A stretch of 64,000 bases of DNA from Comamonadaceae bacterium (GTDB lineage Bacteria > Pseudomonadota > Gammaproteobacteria > Burkholderiales > Burkholderiaceae_C), in the NCBI GenBank assembly GCA_947475685.1, contig CANJNC010000007.1:1-64000 (forward strand), written 5' to 3'. Under the pieces are notes generated by a model. The model ran no database searches and was not told the origin of the DNA. It saw nothing but the letters and a program-made list of their open reading frames with translations. Below are positions 26,094 through 35,565 of this stretch, one piece after another; the first letter of the stretch is position 1; the number at the start of each line of letters is the position of its first letter. Both the position numbers and the translations under genes were made by a program.

Positions 26094-26969
26094 TTGGGTT
26101 CTAAAGAACGCAAGGGTTCTCTCCCAGGACAGTTTAGCAGCCAGCTCCACATAGCGCGGGGTTGAGTTGTTGTGAAAGCCGTGTTGAGTTCCTGCATAGG
26201 TGTAGGGCTGATAGGAGACCTTGTTGGCCTTTAGAGCCGTTTCGTAGGGCGGCCACATGGCGTTGATGCGAGGATCGTTTTCAGCAAAGTGCAACAAAAG
26301 CGGGGCCTTGATGTTGGCCACTTGTTCGCCGGCCGGTGCGTCTCCATAAAACGGGGCCGCAGCTTGAACACCCGTGCCAAGCGCGCAGCTCAGTGAGTTC
26401 GTCACACCCCCACCCCAGCAAAAACCCGTGATGCCCAACTTCCCGCTGGACAAGGGGTGTGATTTCAAATAAAGGGCACTGTTTTTCATATCGGTCCAAA
26501 GCTTGGTTGGATTGAGCTTGGCTTGCATATCCTTTCCTTCGTCATCGTTGCCAGGGTAGCCCCCAACTGGGGCAAGGCCATCGGGCGCTAGGGCGAGAAA
26601 GCCCTCTGCAGCCAACCGACGAGCCACATCTTCAATGTGGGGATTGAGACCTCGGTTTTCGTGAACCACCAAGACCGCTGGAGCGGGGCCGGCTTTAGTG
26701 GGTTGAACCAAGTAGCCTCGCATCTGACCGGATGAACCTCCTTCGGAGGGATAGTTTACATACTGAGCTTTGATTCGGGGATCTGTAAATGAGATGGTTT
26801 GAGCTTGGACATACTCTGGAATCAGAGATTGAGCCATGAGCAAACCACCCGCAGTCAGGGTGCTGGCTTTTGCAAAAAACTCTCTTCTAGCCATGGATCC
26901 ATGGCAATACTCATCGTAGAGGTCAAATATGCGTTGATCAATTTGAATGGGTGGATTGAGATCTTTCAT
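26085..26969 (-). CDS. exported dienelactone-hydrolase-family protein
   Basis: 294 aa from the ATG at 26969, which has AAGGAATT upstream. After about 28 residues comes a Tat-like signal, ARREFFAKASTLTAGGLLMA. The catalytic set is visible: Glu in VVHENRGLNPH, nucleophile Cys in GFCWGGGVTN, Asp in ENDPRINAMW and His in TQHGFHNNST. These hydrolases open lactones such as dienelactone or act as esterases. Export would place it in the periplasm with the flanking Bug proteins at 25125 and 27112. It ends in a 9-bp convergent overlap with the 25125 gene. Confidence 0.88.
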   Translation of the reverse strand: MKDLNPPIQIDQRIFDLYDEYCHGSMARREFFAKASTLTAGGLLMAQSLIPEYVQAQTISFTDPRIKAQYVNYPSEGGSSGQMRGYLVQPTKAGPAPAVLVVHENRGLNPHIEDVARRLAAEGFLALAPDGLAPVGGYPGNDDEGKDMQAKLNPTKLWTDMKNSALYLKSHPLSSGKLGITGFCWGGGVTNSLSCALGTGVQAAAPFYGDAPAGEQVANIKAPLLLHFAENDPRINAMWPPYETALKANKVSYQPYTYAGTQHGFHNNSTPRYVELAAKLSWERTLAFFRTQLI

Positions 26970-27111
26970 CAAAGAATTCCTTGTTAAGTTTTTTGCACAT
27001 TATCATAGGATTTGTGTGTGCCCTTGATCGGTATTTCCCAAGATCCGACTTTTTGTAGGGTTTTGAGTCAAATGTGATTAGAATTTGATAACTTTAAAAG
27101 ATGTTCCACTT

Positions 27112-28116
27112 ATGTTCTTGCCCCCTTCATCCCTGCGGATCAACCGCCGTCACTCTCTTCAACTTTTAGGGGCTGGCGCCCTGGGATTGAACGCCTTGAG
27201 CTCAAGCGCCCAAAGCGACTGGCCCAACAAACCCATTCGATGGATTGTTCCTTTTGCGACTGGGGGGACTTCCAACATCGTTGCAAGGGCTGTTGCCAAT
27301 GAATTGAGTAAGCAAATGGGCGTGCCCTTTTTGATCGACAACAAAGGTGGAGGCGGCGGAGTACCCTCGATGCAAGAGATTGTTCGAACTCCAGCGGATG
27401 GCTATACATTGATTCTTGGCCATATAGGTTCTTTGGCCGTCAATCCCTTGATCTATCCCGACAGTGGGTATGACGTGAACAAAGACTTTGCTCCTGTCAC
27501 CTTGCTTGCTAAAGTGCCTAGTCTTTTTGTGGTTCACAAGGATGTGCCTGTGAAAGACTTCAAGTCCTTTGTGGCCTACGTCAAAGCCCGTCCCGGTCAG
27601 TTGAATTACGCCTCTGCTGGCAATGCAAGTGCTGGGCATTTGGCCATTGAAGCTTTGAAGCTTGCAACGGGACTTTTTATCACGCATATTCCTTACCGCG
27701 GCACGGGACCCGCCTTGAACGATGTGTTGTCAGGTCGCATTGAGATTTTTTCCGCTGGCACGCCCGCCTTGCTTCAGCACATCAGAAGTGGTTCATTGCG
27801 TTGTTTGGCGGTGGGTACACAGCATCGAATCTCGGCGCTCCCTGATGTCCCCACGGTGGCCGAGTGTGGGTACAAAGATTTTGAAACGGTCCAATGGTAT
27901 GGCCTCAATGTGAGAGCGGGCACACCCGTTGAAATCATCAATAAACTTCAACAAGAATCGGCAAAGGCTTTGAATGCGCCTGAATTGGCCGCTCGATTTG
28001 AGTCTGAAAGTGCTGTCACGGGTGGTGGGCCTGCCGCCGACTATGCAAGGTTCATTCAAAAAGAGCAAGCCAGGTGGAAAGAAGTGGTCATTAAAGGGCA
28101 GATCAAGCCGGCTTAG
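27112..28116 (+). CDS. Bug/TctC-family solute-binding protein with Tat-type signal
   Basis: 334 aa from the ATG at 27112; a TTG at 27085 would add nine residues. The signal has a twin arginine (RINRRHSLQLLGAGALG) and ends SSSAQS, so it may be exported folded via Tat, unlike the other Bugs here. Motifs are PFATGGTSNIVARAV (Asn in place of the usual Asp), DNKGGGGGVPSMQEIV, DGYTLILG and HIPYRGTGPALNDVLSGRI. The altered pocket residue may mean a different ligand type. It precedes the nitrogen operon by 340 bp. Confidence 0.93.
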   Translation: MFLPPSSLRINRRHSLQLLGAGALGLNALSSSAQSDWPNKPIRWIVPFATGGTSNIVARAVANELSKQMGVPFLIDNKGGGGGVPSMQEIVRTPADGYTLILGHIGSLAVNPLIYPDSGYDVNKDFAPVTLLAKVPSLFVVHKDVPVKDFKSFVAYVKARPGQLNYASAGNASAGHLAIEALKLATGLFITHIPYRGTGPALNDVLSGRIEIFSAGTPALLQHIRSGSLRCLAVGTQHRISALPDVPTVAECGYKDFETVQWYGLNVRAGTPVEIINKLQQESAKALNAPELAARFESESAVTGGGPAADYARFIQKEQARWKEVVIKGQIKPA

Positions 28117-28216
28117 TCGGACTTCTTAAACGATCCGAGCCCATGAAGGTGAGCGGCTTTTTTATTTCAATTGTGTGCACTGGCCCTGGATGCTTTCAAG
28201 CAGTCGCTTTGCTTAT

Positions 28217-28261
28217 TTTTATGGTGCACATCCTTCATCTAATATTTTTTGCACCATAAAA
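28217..28261. promoter_or_regulatory. inverted repeat with NtrC-like half-sites
   Basis: TTTTATGGTGCA (28217-28228) and TGCACCATAAAA (28250-28261) are exact complements, 21 bp apart. GGTGCA and TGCACC are the half-sites of NtrC binding sequences, though here in the inverse order and with wider spacing than the canonical site. Confidence 0.45.
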
Positions 28262-28263
28262 GA

Positions 28264-28280
28264 CGCACCGAAGTAGTGCA
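28264..28280 (+). promoter_or_regulatory. candidate NtrC binding site
   Basis: CGCACCGAAGTAGTGCA matches the NtrC consensus TGCACC-N5-GGTGCA in 10 of 12 specified bases with the correct 5-bp spacer. It lies about 100 bp upstream of the sigma-54-like element, a normal enhancer distance. Confidence 0.5.
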
Positions 28281-28361
28281 TTTATTTTTCGATTTGATTA
28301 TTAATCGCTTATTTCGCTTTTTTATTAATATTTAAGTACTCTTAATTGCATTTATCAACCT

Positions 28362-28377
28362 CGGCATGAAGTTTGCG
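28362..28377 (+). promoter_or_regulatory. candidate sigma-54 (-24/-12) promoter
   Basis: CGGCATGAAGTTTGCG has the invariant GG and GC dinucleotides at the required spacing and matches the TGGCACG-N4-TTGC consensus except at the first T and one C. The predicted start is near 28389, giving a leader of about 68 bases before the ATG at 28457. Confidence 0.5.
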
Positions 28378-28380
28378 CTG

Positions 28381-28398
28381 GTATTCAAGCTTGAATAC
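28381..28398. promoter_or_regulatory. 18-bp perfect palindrome, candidate GntR operator
   Basis: GTATTCAAGCTTGAATAC is fully self-complementary and covers the predicted transcription start. A repressor bound here would block initiation. The GntR/FCD regulator encoded as the last gene of the operon (37753) is the natural candidate; this family often binds short TA-rich palindromes. Confidence 0.5.
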
Positions 28399-28456
28399 AA
28401 GATTGCGTCATGCATTGGATTCAATGTTTTTTTAAACATTTTTAAAGAGGTAATTT

Positions 28457-29575
28457 ATGCAAAAAAGTCTTTGGAATCGCCGTGAATGGTTGTTGGGTTC
28501 TGGTTCATTGGGTGCGGGGTTGTTGGCGTCTGGGTTGCCTGGTATGGCGGGTGCGCAAACTGCGCTCACAGTGGGTTTCATCTATGTCGGCCCCAAGGAT
28601 GATTATGGGTACAACCAAGCGCAAGCTGAGTCGGCTGCGTTGCTCAAAAAGACACCTGGCATCAAAGTCGTTGAAGAGGAAAGCGTTCCAGAGACGCAGG
28701 CTGTTCAAAAGACCATGCAAGGCATGATTTCTCAAGATGGCGCAAGTTTGCTCTTTCCAACCTCCTATGGTTATTTTGATCCCCATCTTTTGGCAGTTGC
28801 AGCAAAGAACCCCAACGTTCGTTTTGCGCACTGCGGTGGTTTGTGGAGCAAAGACAAGCACCCTTTGAACACGGGTAGTTATTTTGGCTATATCGATGAG
28901 GGTCAATATTTGAATGGTGTCATTGCAGGACACATGTCTAAGAGCAAGAAGCTTGGATTTATAGCGGCCAAACCCATTCCACAAGTGCTGGCCAACATCA
29001 ATGCGTTCACTTTGGGAGCCAGATCGGTCAATCCAGCGATCACGACAACGGTGATTTTTACTGGTGACTGGTCTTTGCCTGTGAAAGAGGCTGAGGCCAC
29101 AAATAGCTTGGCCGATCAAGGCGTGGATGTGTTCACCATGCATGTAGACTCACCCAAAGTGATTGTTGAGACAGCTGCCAAGAAAGGCAAGTTTGTTTGT
29201 GGCTACCACGCCAATCAATCTAAATTGGCCCCTCAAGCTTATCTGACAGGTGCAGAGTGGAATTGGATTACCGCGGTCAATACCATGGTCGATGCGGCCA
29301 AAACTGGTAAGCCTCATCCTAATTTCATCCGTGGAGGCCTCAAGGACGGTTTCATTAAAACTTCTCCCTACGGCTCCATGGTGCCAGAGGCAGCTAGGAA
29401 AGCCGCTGATGCCGTCAAAGCGAAAATGCTAAAAGGTGAGTTCTCCATTTTTGCGGGCGAACTTAAAGACAACACGGGCAAGGTTGTCATTCCAAAGGGG
29501 GCTGCGTTTAAGCAAACGGCCATCGAATTGGAATCCATGAACTACCTTGTTGAAGGTGTGATTGGCAAGATATAA
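28457..29575 (+). CDS. BMP-family ABC transporter substrate-binding protein
   Basis: 372 aa. The signal is Tat-like (WNRREWLLGSGSLGAG) and ends GMAGAQT. The mature protein is a Med/PnrA-type (basic membrane protein) binding protein: TVGFIYVGPKDDYGYNQA, LLFPTSYGYFDPHLLAVA, FAHCGGLWSKD, YFGYIDEGQYLNGVIAGHMS and GVDVFTMHVDSP. The family binds nucleosides, purines and related ureides. It heads a complete ABC importer with the permeases and ATPase downstream. In this operon the ligand is probably a ureide such as biuret or triuret (inference). Confidence 0.92.
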   Translation: MQKSLWNRREWLLGSGSLGAGLLASGLPGMAGAQTALTVGFIYVGPKDDYGYNQAQAESAALLKKTPGIKVVEEESVPETQAVQKTMQGMISQDGASLLFPTSYGYFDPHLLAVAAKNPNVRFAHCGGLWSKDKHPLNTGSYFGYIDEGQYLNGVIAGHMSKSKKLGFIAAKPIPQVLANINAFTLGARSVNPAITTTVIFTGDWSLPVKEAEATNSLADQGVDVFTMHVDSPKVIVETAAKKGKFVCGYHANQSKLAPQAYLTGAEWNWITAVNTMVDAAKTGKPHPNFIRGGLKDGFIKTSPYGSMVPEAARKAADAVKAKMLKGEFSIFAGELKDNTGKVVIPKGAAFKQTAIELESMNYLVEGVIGKI

Positions 29576-29598
29576 GCGTTGACGTGCAAAGAACCAAT

Positions 29599-30678
29599 AT
29601 GAGCAATAAGACGATCAACCATCTAGAGGGCTTTTTTCTGCCCTTTGTTGCTCTTATTGGTTCACTCTTTATTTTTGGCCTCATTGTTTTCTTATCGGGC
29701 AAAAGTCCTGTTGAAGCCTGGAAGTTATTGTTCCTAGGCGCATTTGGAGATTCGTTTTCGATTCAAAACACGCTTCAAAGGGCAGCTCCTTTGATGCTCA
29801 CTGCACTTTGTGTAGCCATTCCAGCCAATGCGGGCTTGACCGTCATTGGGGGTGAGGGTTCCGTGTTGGTCGGTGCCTTGGCGTGCTCAAGCGTTCCCTA
29901 TTTTTGGAGTGTTCCATTGAACACGCAAGGCACCTGTATTTTGATGCTGGCCTCCTGCATAGCCGGTGCGTGCTGGATGTCCTTGGTGGGTGTCATGAGG
30001 CAGTACCGAGGCGTCAATGAGACCATCAGCAGTTTGTTGCTGGCTTATCTGGCCGTGAATTTATTCAAACATTTGGTTGAAGGGCCCATGCGAGATCCTG
30101 GCAGCTTGAACAAGCCGTCTACCTTTGCCTTGAGTCCAGAATTGCTCATCGGTGGGATTGCTGGATACGATGTCCATTGGGGTTTGGTTTGGGGTCTTGT
30201 TTTTTGTGTCATCGCATCTCTTTGGTTGAAGTTCACTTCCCATGGTTTTGCTACAAAGGTCGTGGGTGGCAACCCTAGAGCGGCGAGCTTTGTGGGTCTC
30301 CCCACCAATGCTTTGATCATCACCGCATGTGCACTTGGTGGTGCTGCAGCGGGTTTGGCCGGTGGTTTTGAAATCGCTGCCATACACACCGCTTCAAATG
30401 CCTCTGTGATTGCTGGCTTGGGGTATACAGGCATTTTGGTGAGTTTTGCTGCGCGGCACAAGCCCATGCTCATTGTGCCTGTTGCCATTATCTTAGGAGG
30501 GTTTGGATCGGCTGGGAGTTTGCTGCAAAGAAGGCTTGGACTGCCAGATGCTTCAATTCAAGTGTTAATGGGTTTTGCGTTTGTGCTTATCTTGGCGGCT
30601 GAATCGGCAAGAGGGCGCGTTCAGTGGTCTCGAATTTGGCGCTCAAAGCTTGATCACCATGGGGCTGGGGTGAAATAG
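29599..30678 (+). CDS. ABC transporter permease (BMP/nucleoside-type importer)
   Basis: 359 aa, multi-spanning. The first hydrophobic helix is FFLPFVALIGSLFIFGLIVF, and the characteristic LTALCVAIPANAGLTVIGGE and GVNETISSLLLAYLAVN blocks follow, as in NupB-type permeases. I use the ATG at 29599; a GTG at 29584 would add five residues. Its stop overlaps the start of the second permease by one base (TAGTG), so the two subunits are coupled. Confidence 0.92.
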   Translation: MSNKTINHLEGFFLPFVALIGSLFIFGLIVFLSGKSPVEAWKLLFLGAFGDSFSIQNTLQRAAPLMLTALCVAIPANAGLTVIGGEGSVLVGALACSSVPYFWSVPLNTQGTCILMLASCIAGACWMSLVGVMRQYRGVNETISSLLLAYLAVNLFKHLVEGPMRDPGSLNKPSTFALSPELLIGGIAGYDVHWGLVWGLVFCVIASLWLKFTSHGFATKVVGGNPRAASFVGLPTNALIITACALGGAAAGLAGGFEIAAIHTASNASVIAGLGYTGILVSFAARHKPMLIVPVAIILGGFGSAGSLLQRRLGLPDASIQVLMGFAFVLILAAESARGRVQWSRIWRSKLDHHGAGVK

Positions 30679-31598
30679 TGGACGCTCAAACCATGCAGTT
30701 TTTAGTCCTTGCCGTCTTGGGAGGCGCCGTTCGTGTTGGAACGCCATTTTTATTCGTAAGCTTGGGTGAATGCATCACTGAAAAATCCGGTCGAATCAAT
30801 TTGGGATTGGAAGGTGTTTTGGTTTTATCAGCGATGGCTTCATTTTTGATTGCAAATCTCTTTAACTCCCCTTGGCTTGGAGTTTTAGGCGGCGCATGTG
30901 TGGGTGGGCTTTTTGCTGCTATTCATGGCGCCATCTGTTCAATTCGCAGAGTCAATGACATTGCCATGGGAATTGCTTGCATGATGCTTGGCATAGGGAT
31001 TGCCTTTTATGTAGGCAAGCCTCTCATCCAACTCAACGCCATTTCTTTGACTTCGTTGAATTTAGGTTCTTGGAGTTCGTCCGAGCAGGTCAGATCGGCG
31101 TTGGAGATCAATGTGCTGTTTCCAATTGGGATCTTGATCACTTTGCTGATGTCTTGGGGTTTCAAGCATACGAAATGGGGCATGATCATTCGAATGGTTG
31201 GCGATTCTTCCGATGCGGCCAAAGCTCAAGGCGTCTCAGTCACTCGGGTCAGGTTTTTATCGACAATGCTTGGAGGCGCAATTGCAGGCATTGGGGGTGC
31301 ATCCCTCTCACTCTGTTATCCAGGCGGGTGGAATGAGGGCTTATCAAGTGGTCAAGGACTGATAGCTGTCGCCCTCGTCATCTTTGCAAAGTGGAAGCCT
31401 TTAAATTGTTTGATGGCCGCCATGGTTTTTGGTGGAGCGGGCTCCCTAGGCCCGGCCCTACAGTCTGCTGGCATTAATGGCTACTATTATTTATTCAATG
31501 CAGTGCCGTATTTCCTAACGTTGATCATTTTGGTGATCACGTGTGCGCCCCAAAGGGCTTTGAGGGGAGCGCCTTCAGAGTTAGGAAAAATACAGTGA
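30678..31598 (+). CDS. ABC transporter permease (BMP/nucleoside-type importer), second subunit
   Basis: 306 aa with a GTG start overlapping the upstream TAG. NupC-like block TPFLFVSLGECITEKSGRIN, then NLGLEGVLVLSAM; about eight to nine further membrane segments. The motif ARAQGVSV-type loop is seen as AAKAQGVSVTRVRF. It pairs with the 29599 permease to form the channel. A start at 30693 (ATG) is an alternative. Confidence 0.92.
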   Translation: MDAQTMQFLVLAVLGGAVRVGTPFLFVSLGECITEKSGRINLGLEGVLVLSAMASFLIANLFNSPWLGVLGGACVGGLFAAIHGAICSIRRVNDIAMGIACMMLGIGIAFYVGKPLIQLNAISLTSLNLGSWSSSEQVRSALEINVLFPIGILITLLMSWGFKHTKWGMIIRMVGDSSDAAKAQGVSVTRVRFLSTMLGGAIAGIGGASLSLCYPGGWNEGLSSGQGLIAVALVIFAKWKPLNCLMAAMVFGGAGSLGPALQSAGINGYYYLFNAVPYFLTLIILVITCAPQRALRGAPSELGKIQ

Positions 31599-31627
31599 AT
31601 GGTTTAACTTGAGCAAAGAGGTGTCTT

Positions 31628-32641
31628 ATGAATGGTTTAAGTGGATTAAATAAATCACCCGCGGGTGTGGTGGTTGGACTGGTTCAACTGCAGTTGCCGG
31701 TGGTTGAGACTGTTGAGCATCTTGCTGGTCAAACCGTGAAAATTACCTCTATGGTTGAAAAAGCCCGTAAAAGCTACCCGAACATGGATTTGGTCGTTTT
31801 TCCTGAATACGCTTTGCATGGATTGTCAATGAGTACAGCGGATCACCTCATGGTGAGTTTGGATGGTCCTCAGGTGAATGCCTTTAAACAAGCTTGTATT
31901 GATCACCGCATTTGGGGCTGCTTTTCTATCATGGAGAAAAACCCCAAAGGCAACCCTTACAACACGGGCTTGATCATCGATGACAAAGGGCAACTTCAAC
32001 TCTATTACCGAAAGTTTCATCCCTGGATTCCTGTAGAAGCTTGGGAGCCAGGAAATATGGGTATTCCGGTGATTACAGGACCCAAGGGTCTAAAAATAGG
32101 TTTGATCATTTGTCATGATGGCATGTTCCCCGAGATGGCCAGAGAGTGTGCCTATCAAGGTGCAGAGCTCATGATCAGGACGGCAGGCTATACAGCACCA
32201 ATTCGCCATTCATGGACAATCACCAACCAAGCAAACGCCTTTCAAAATTTGATGGCAACAGCCAGCGTGTGCTTATGTGGAAGTGATGGGACTTTTGACT
32301 CTATGGGAGAGGCGATGTTTTGCGACCATGAGGGTCAGATCGTGAGTATGGGAGGAGGCCGTGTCGATGAAATCATATGCTCTGAAATTCGCGCAGATCT
32401 GATCCGTGAGGCACGAGAGCATTGGAGTGTGGAAAACAACATCTACCAACTTTATCACCGTGGGTATGTGGCCGTCAAAGGGGGTGCTCAAGATTGTCCT
32501 TACACCTTTATGCAAGATATGGTGAGGGGGCAATACGTTTTACCCTGGGATAAAAATATCATACACAAGGACGGTTCATCTTGTGGTTTTGAAGCACCGA
32601 CGCGAGCTTTTGTGGGAAATGAAAAAAATCTATTGAATTAA
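31628..32641 (+). CDS. amiF: formamidase/aliphatic amidase (nitrilase superfamily)
   Basis: 337 aa, matching AmiF-type formamidases along its whole length. The Glu-Lys-Cys triad is visible in VVFPEYALHG, LYYRKFHPWIPVE and LIICHDGMFPEMARE; SVENNIYQLYHRGYVAVKGG is a strong family block. The reaction expected is formamide plus water to formate plus ammonia. ATG start with AGAGGTG upstream, 29 bp after the permease. Its presence inside a biuret/triuret-type operon is unusual and suggests that a formamide-type compound is also used or formed. Confidence 0.87.
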   Translation: MNGLSGLNKSPAGVVVGLVQLQLPVVETVEHLAGQTVKITSMVEKARKSYPNMDLVVFPEYALHGLSMSTADHLMVSLDGPQVNAFKQACIDHRIWGCFSIMEKNPKGNPYNTGLIIDDKGQLQLYYRKFHPWIPVEAWEPGNMGIPVITGPKGLKIGLIICHDGMFPEMARECAYQGAELMIRTAGYTAPIRHSWTITNQANAFQNLMATASVCLCGSDGTFDSMGEAMFCDHEGQIVSMGGGRVDEIICSEIRADLIREAREHWSVENNIYQLYHRGYVAVKGGAQDCPYTFMQDMVRGQYVLPWDKNIIHKDGSSCGFEAPTRAFVGNEKNLLN

Positions 32642-32656
32642 AAACAGAGAGCGACC

Positions 32657-33343
32657 ATGACCTACCACGTTAAATCAGATCCCTATGCTTGGCCCTTTGA
32701 TGGTCACTTGACGCCCGCCAACACAGCGTTGGTGATCATTGATATGCAAATTGATTTTTGTGGGGTGGGGGGCTATGTGGACAAGATGGGCTATGACCTG
32801 AGCCTTACCCGTGCGCCGATCGAACCCATCAAAAAAGTGCTCGCACTTGCCCGTCAAAAAGGGCTGCATGTCATCCATACCCGTGAGGGACATCGTGCGG
32901 ATTTAAGTGACTTACCGGCCAATAAGCGGTGGCGCTCGCAACAAATTGGCGCTGGCATTGGGGACATGGGGCCGTGTGGTCGAATCTTGGTCAGGGGCGA
33001 GCCTGGATGGGAAATTATTTCCGAGTTGGCCCCTCTCGCTCATGAAGTCATCATTGACAAACCAGGAAAAGGGTCTTTTTACGCAACAGATCTTGAATTG
33101 ATCTTGCATACTAAAAAGATTCGAAATTTGATTTTGACAGGCATCACCACAGATGTTTGTGTTCACACCACCATGAGAGATGCCAACGATCGTGGGTTTG
33201 AGTGTTTGATGTTGAGCGATTGCACGGGCGCAACAGACTACAACAATTACTTGTCAGCCATCAGCATGATTAAAATGCAAGGTGGGGTATTTGGAGCGGT
33301 AGCCTCATCTGAGCAACTGATTCAATGCATCGAGAAGTTTTAA
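32657..33343 (+). CDS. biuH: biuret hydrolase-like cysteine hydrolase
   Basis: 228 aa of the isochorismatase-like cysteine hydrolase family. The triad is D29 (VIIDMQ), K135 ([12 protein letters not shown]) and C168 ([10 protein letters not shown]), with the same residue spacing as in characterised biuret hydrolase BiuH. It shares with rhizobial BiuH the long blocks [40 protein letters not shown] and [11 protein letters not shown]. The expected reaction is biuret to allophanate plus ammonia in the cytoplasm. It starts 15 bp after the formamidase stop; the ABC ATPase gene follows 2 bp after its stop. The symbol is by resemblance. Confidence 0.83.
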   Translation: MTYHVKSDPYAWPFDGHLTPANTALVIIDMQIDFCGVGGYVDKMGYDLSLTRAPIEPIKKVLALARQKGLHVIHTREGHRADLSDLPANKRWRSQQIGAGIGDMGPCGRILVRGEPGWEIISELAPLAHEVIIDKPGKGSFYATDLELILHTKKIRNLILTGITTDVCVHTTMRDANDRGFECLMLSDCTGATDYNNYLSAISMIKMQGGVFGAVASSEQLIQCIEKF

Positions 33344-33345
33344 AA

Positions 33346-34893
33346 ATGAAGTCTGCCGTTTCCATTGAAAGTTACAAACTGTCCAAAAGATTTGGTGATT
33401 TCATCGCGCTTGATGATGTTTCGATCAAGGTCAGAGCGGGAACAGTTCATGCGCTGCTTGGAGAAAACGGGGCGGGTAAAAGCACTTTTGTCAAATGTTT
33501 AGTCGGATACTACAAGAGTGATGAAGGTGCTGTCTTGTTGGATGAGAGGGAGGTGAAGATTGATTCTCCAACGGATGCACGCAATCTGGGTATTGGGATG
33601 GTTTACCAGCATTTCACGGTTGTTCCAGGGATGTCAGTGGCTGAGAATTTACTCTTGTCTCTTGGAGACATTCCCAATGTGATCCATTGGGCGAAGGTAA
33701 GGGATCGATTGAATCAATTTATGCAAGACGCACCCTTCAAATTGGATTTAGACGCAACACCCTTGGATTTGTCTGCAGGCGAGAAACAGAAACTTGAAAT
33801 TCTTAAACAAATTTTATTGCACCCTAGGCTCTTGATTTTAGATGAGCCTACTTCAGTTTTAACCCCCGATGAAGCCGATGAAGTTTTGTTTGCCTTGCGT
33901 TCTCGTGCGCATCGCAAAGAGTGTTCGATCATCATGATTACACATAAATTTAGGGAGGTGATGGCTTACTGTGACGATGTGTCTGTATTAAGGCGGGGTC
34001 GTTTGATTTTGAGTAAAGGGGTTTCATCGACCAATTCGGATGAACTCGCTAGCGCCATGATCGGACAAACGCAACATCATTTCACACCAAGGTCTATCAC
34101 GTCCAAACAACCCCAAGCCGCTCGCGCAACTTCAGTATTGAATGTTTCACATTTGACCGCATTCGGTGACAGGGGAGAGTTGGTTCTCAATGACATCAGT
34201 TTTGACGTGTCAAGGGGTGAAATTTTAGGGCTGGCAGGTGTCTCTGGCAATGGTCAAAAGGAGCTGATGGAAGCTTTGACGGGTCAAAGAGGAATTTTGT
34301 CTGGCGAGATTTCAATCTCAGGCCAAGCGTTTCATGCCACAAGGTCGCAAAATCAGTCTTTGTTGGTCAGAGGTTTGCCAGAGGAGCCCTTGATCAATGC
34401 ATGTGTCAGAGCCATGTCGGTTGAGGAAAATTTAGCACTCAGAGAGTTTGATGAAGATGGATTTTCGACTTTGGGATTCATCAACTGGTCAAAGCTAAGG
34501 GAAAAAGCTCAAACAGCAATTGCTGAATTTTCCATCAAAACATCGGGTGCAGATGCCTCGATTGGTGAATTGTCTGGTGGCAATATTCAACGCGTTGTAT
34601 TGGCAAGAGAGTTGTCAAAACCCGCAAATATTTTGCTGGTTTGCAACGCAACTTTTGGACTGGATTTTGCAGCAACTCAAGAGATCCGAAATCGCTTGAT
34701 TGCAGCAAGAAACAGTGGAACGTCTATACTACTCATCAGTGAAGACTTGGATGAAATATTGGAGCTGTCTGATCGCATTGCCGTTGTAAGTTCAGGCAAA
34801 ATTGTTTATAGCGTTGAATCAAGCTTGGCCGATCGCAAAACATTGGGCTCATACATGGCTGGTGAACGTCAAGTCTTAGAGAGCATTCATTGA
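33346..34893 (+). CDS. ABC transporter ATP-binding protein (two tandem nucleotide-binding domains)
   Basis: 515 aa. The first domain has Walker [15 protein letters not shown], signature [14 protein letters not shown] and Walker [14 protein letters not shown]. The second has a degenerate Walker A ([12 protein letters not shown]), signature [15 protein letters not shown] and a degenerate Walker B ([11 protein letters not shown]), as in RbsA/NupA-type ATPases where one site is inactive. It powers the importer formed with the 28457 binding protein and two permeases. ATG at 33346; the gene is separated from the permeases by the formamidase and BiuH-like genes, an interleaved order. Confidence 0.93.
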   Translation: MKSAVSIESYKLSKRFGDFIALDDVSIKVRAGTVHALLGENGAGKSTFVKCLVGYYKSDEGAVLLDEREVKIDSPTDARNLGIGMVYQHFTVVPGMSVAENLLLSLGDIPNVIHWAKVRDRLNQFMQDAPFKLDLDATPLDLSAGEKQKLEILKQILLHPRLLILDEPTSVLTPDEADEVLFALRSRAHRKECSIIMITHKFREVMAYCDDVSVLRRGRLILSKGVSSTNSDELASAMIGQTQHHFTPRSITSKQPQAARATSVLNVSHLTAFGDRGELVLNDISFDVSRGEILGLAGVSGNGQKELMEALTGQRGILSGEISISGQAFHATRSQNQSLLVRGLPEEPLINACVRAMSVEENLALREFDEDGFSTLGFINWSKLREKAQTAIAEFSIKTSGADASIGELSGGNIQRVVLARELSKPANILLVCNATFGLDFAATQEIRNRLIAARNSGTSILLISEDLDEILELSDRIAVVSSGKIVYSVESSLADRKTLGSYMAGERQVLESIH

Positions 34894-35564
34894 AAACGCA
34901 CACCCTCCTTGAAGCAGCCAAACCCTTTGGTTTCCCTTTGTCAATTCATTCTGCTGCATTGATCATTATTGACATGCAAAGAGACTTTGTAGAGCCCGGC
35001 GGATTTGGAGAGAGTCTTGGAAATCGAGTCCAGCCGCTGCAAGACATCATCCCAACGGTTCAAAAGGTACTGACCTGCTGGCGAGACAGAGAAGGTTTGG
35101 TGATTCATACACGCGAGTCGCATTTGCCTGATCTCACCGATTGCCCTGTTTCTAAGCGCGATCGCGGAAATCCTAGCTTGCGAATTGGAGACAAAGGGCC
35201 CATGGGAAGAATTTTGGTGCGAGGTGAACCCGGTAACGCGATCATCGAAGAACTTTCACCCTTGGACAATGAGCTTGTGATTGATAAACCTGGTAAAGGA
35301 GCTTTCTATGGAACTGACCTTCATCGGCTTTTACAGAGTCTTGGTATTGACCAATTGATATTCATGGGGGTCACCACAGAGGTTTGTGTGCAGACCTCAA
35401 TGAGAGAAGCAAATGACAGAGGATATGAGTGTTTGTTGTTAGAAGATGCGACTGCCAGTTATTTTCCCCATTTTAAACAATCTACTCTAGAGATGATCAC
35501 TGCACAAGGTGCAATCGTTGGCTGGACAAGCACGTCTGAAGAGTTTTTAAAAGCGATTGAATAA
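34890..35564 (+). CDS. cysteine hydrolase, second biuret/triuret-hydrolase-type paralog (TTG start)
   Basis: 224 aa. The triad is D28 (LIIIDMQ), K133 ([12 protein letters not shown]) and C166 ([10 protein letters not shown]). It is a clear paralog of the 32657 protein but of a different subgroup ([14 protein letters not shown] in place of [10 protein letters not shown]). In Herbaspirillum a pair of such paralogs forms the triuret pathway, where TrtA converts triuret to carboxybiuret and BiuH acts next. I infer that this one may be the TrtA-type enzyme. Its TTG start overlaps the ATPase TGA (TTGA), so translation is coupled; no nearby ATG fits. Confidence 0.8.
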   Translation: MKTHTLLEAAKPFGFPLSIHSAALIIIDMQRDFVEPGGFGESLGNRVQPLQDIIPTVQKVLTCWRDREGLVIHTRESHLPDLTDCPVSKRDRGNPSLRIGDKGPMGRILVRGEPGNAIIEELSPLDNELVIDKPGKGAFYGTDLHRLLQSLGIDQLIFMGVTTEVCVQTSMREANDRGYECLLLEDATASYFPHFKQSTLEMITAQGAIVGWTSTSEEFLKAIE

Positions 35565-35565
35565 A

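Larger units (their letters stand above)
28117..28456 (+). promoter_or_regulatory. 340-bp control region of the nitrogen-scavenging operon
   Basis: No gene is seen. In order the region holds an inverted repeat of TGGTGCA/TGCACCA half-sites (28217-28261), an NtrC-like site (28264-28280), a sigma-54-type element (28362-28377), an 18-bp palindrome (28381-28398), a small IR (AATGTTT/AAACATT at 28423-28440) and the ribosome binding site AAAGAGG before the ATG at 28457. The layout is that of an enhancer-dependent promoter about 100 bp downstream of its activator sites. Confidence 0.6.

Noticed and set aside
28117..28160. Terminator after the 27112 Bug gene (AGCC...GGCTTTTTT)
   Set aside because: The stem is only four base pairs long, too weak to call.
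28178..28191. TGGCCCTGGATGCT as a sigma-54 promoter
   Set aside because: The GG and GC pairs are two bases too close for a -24/-12 element.
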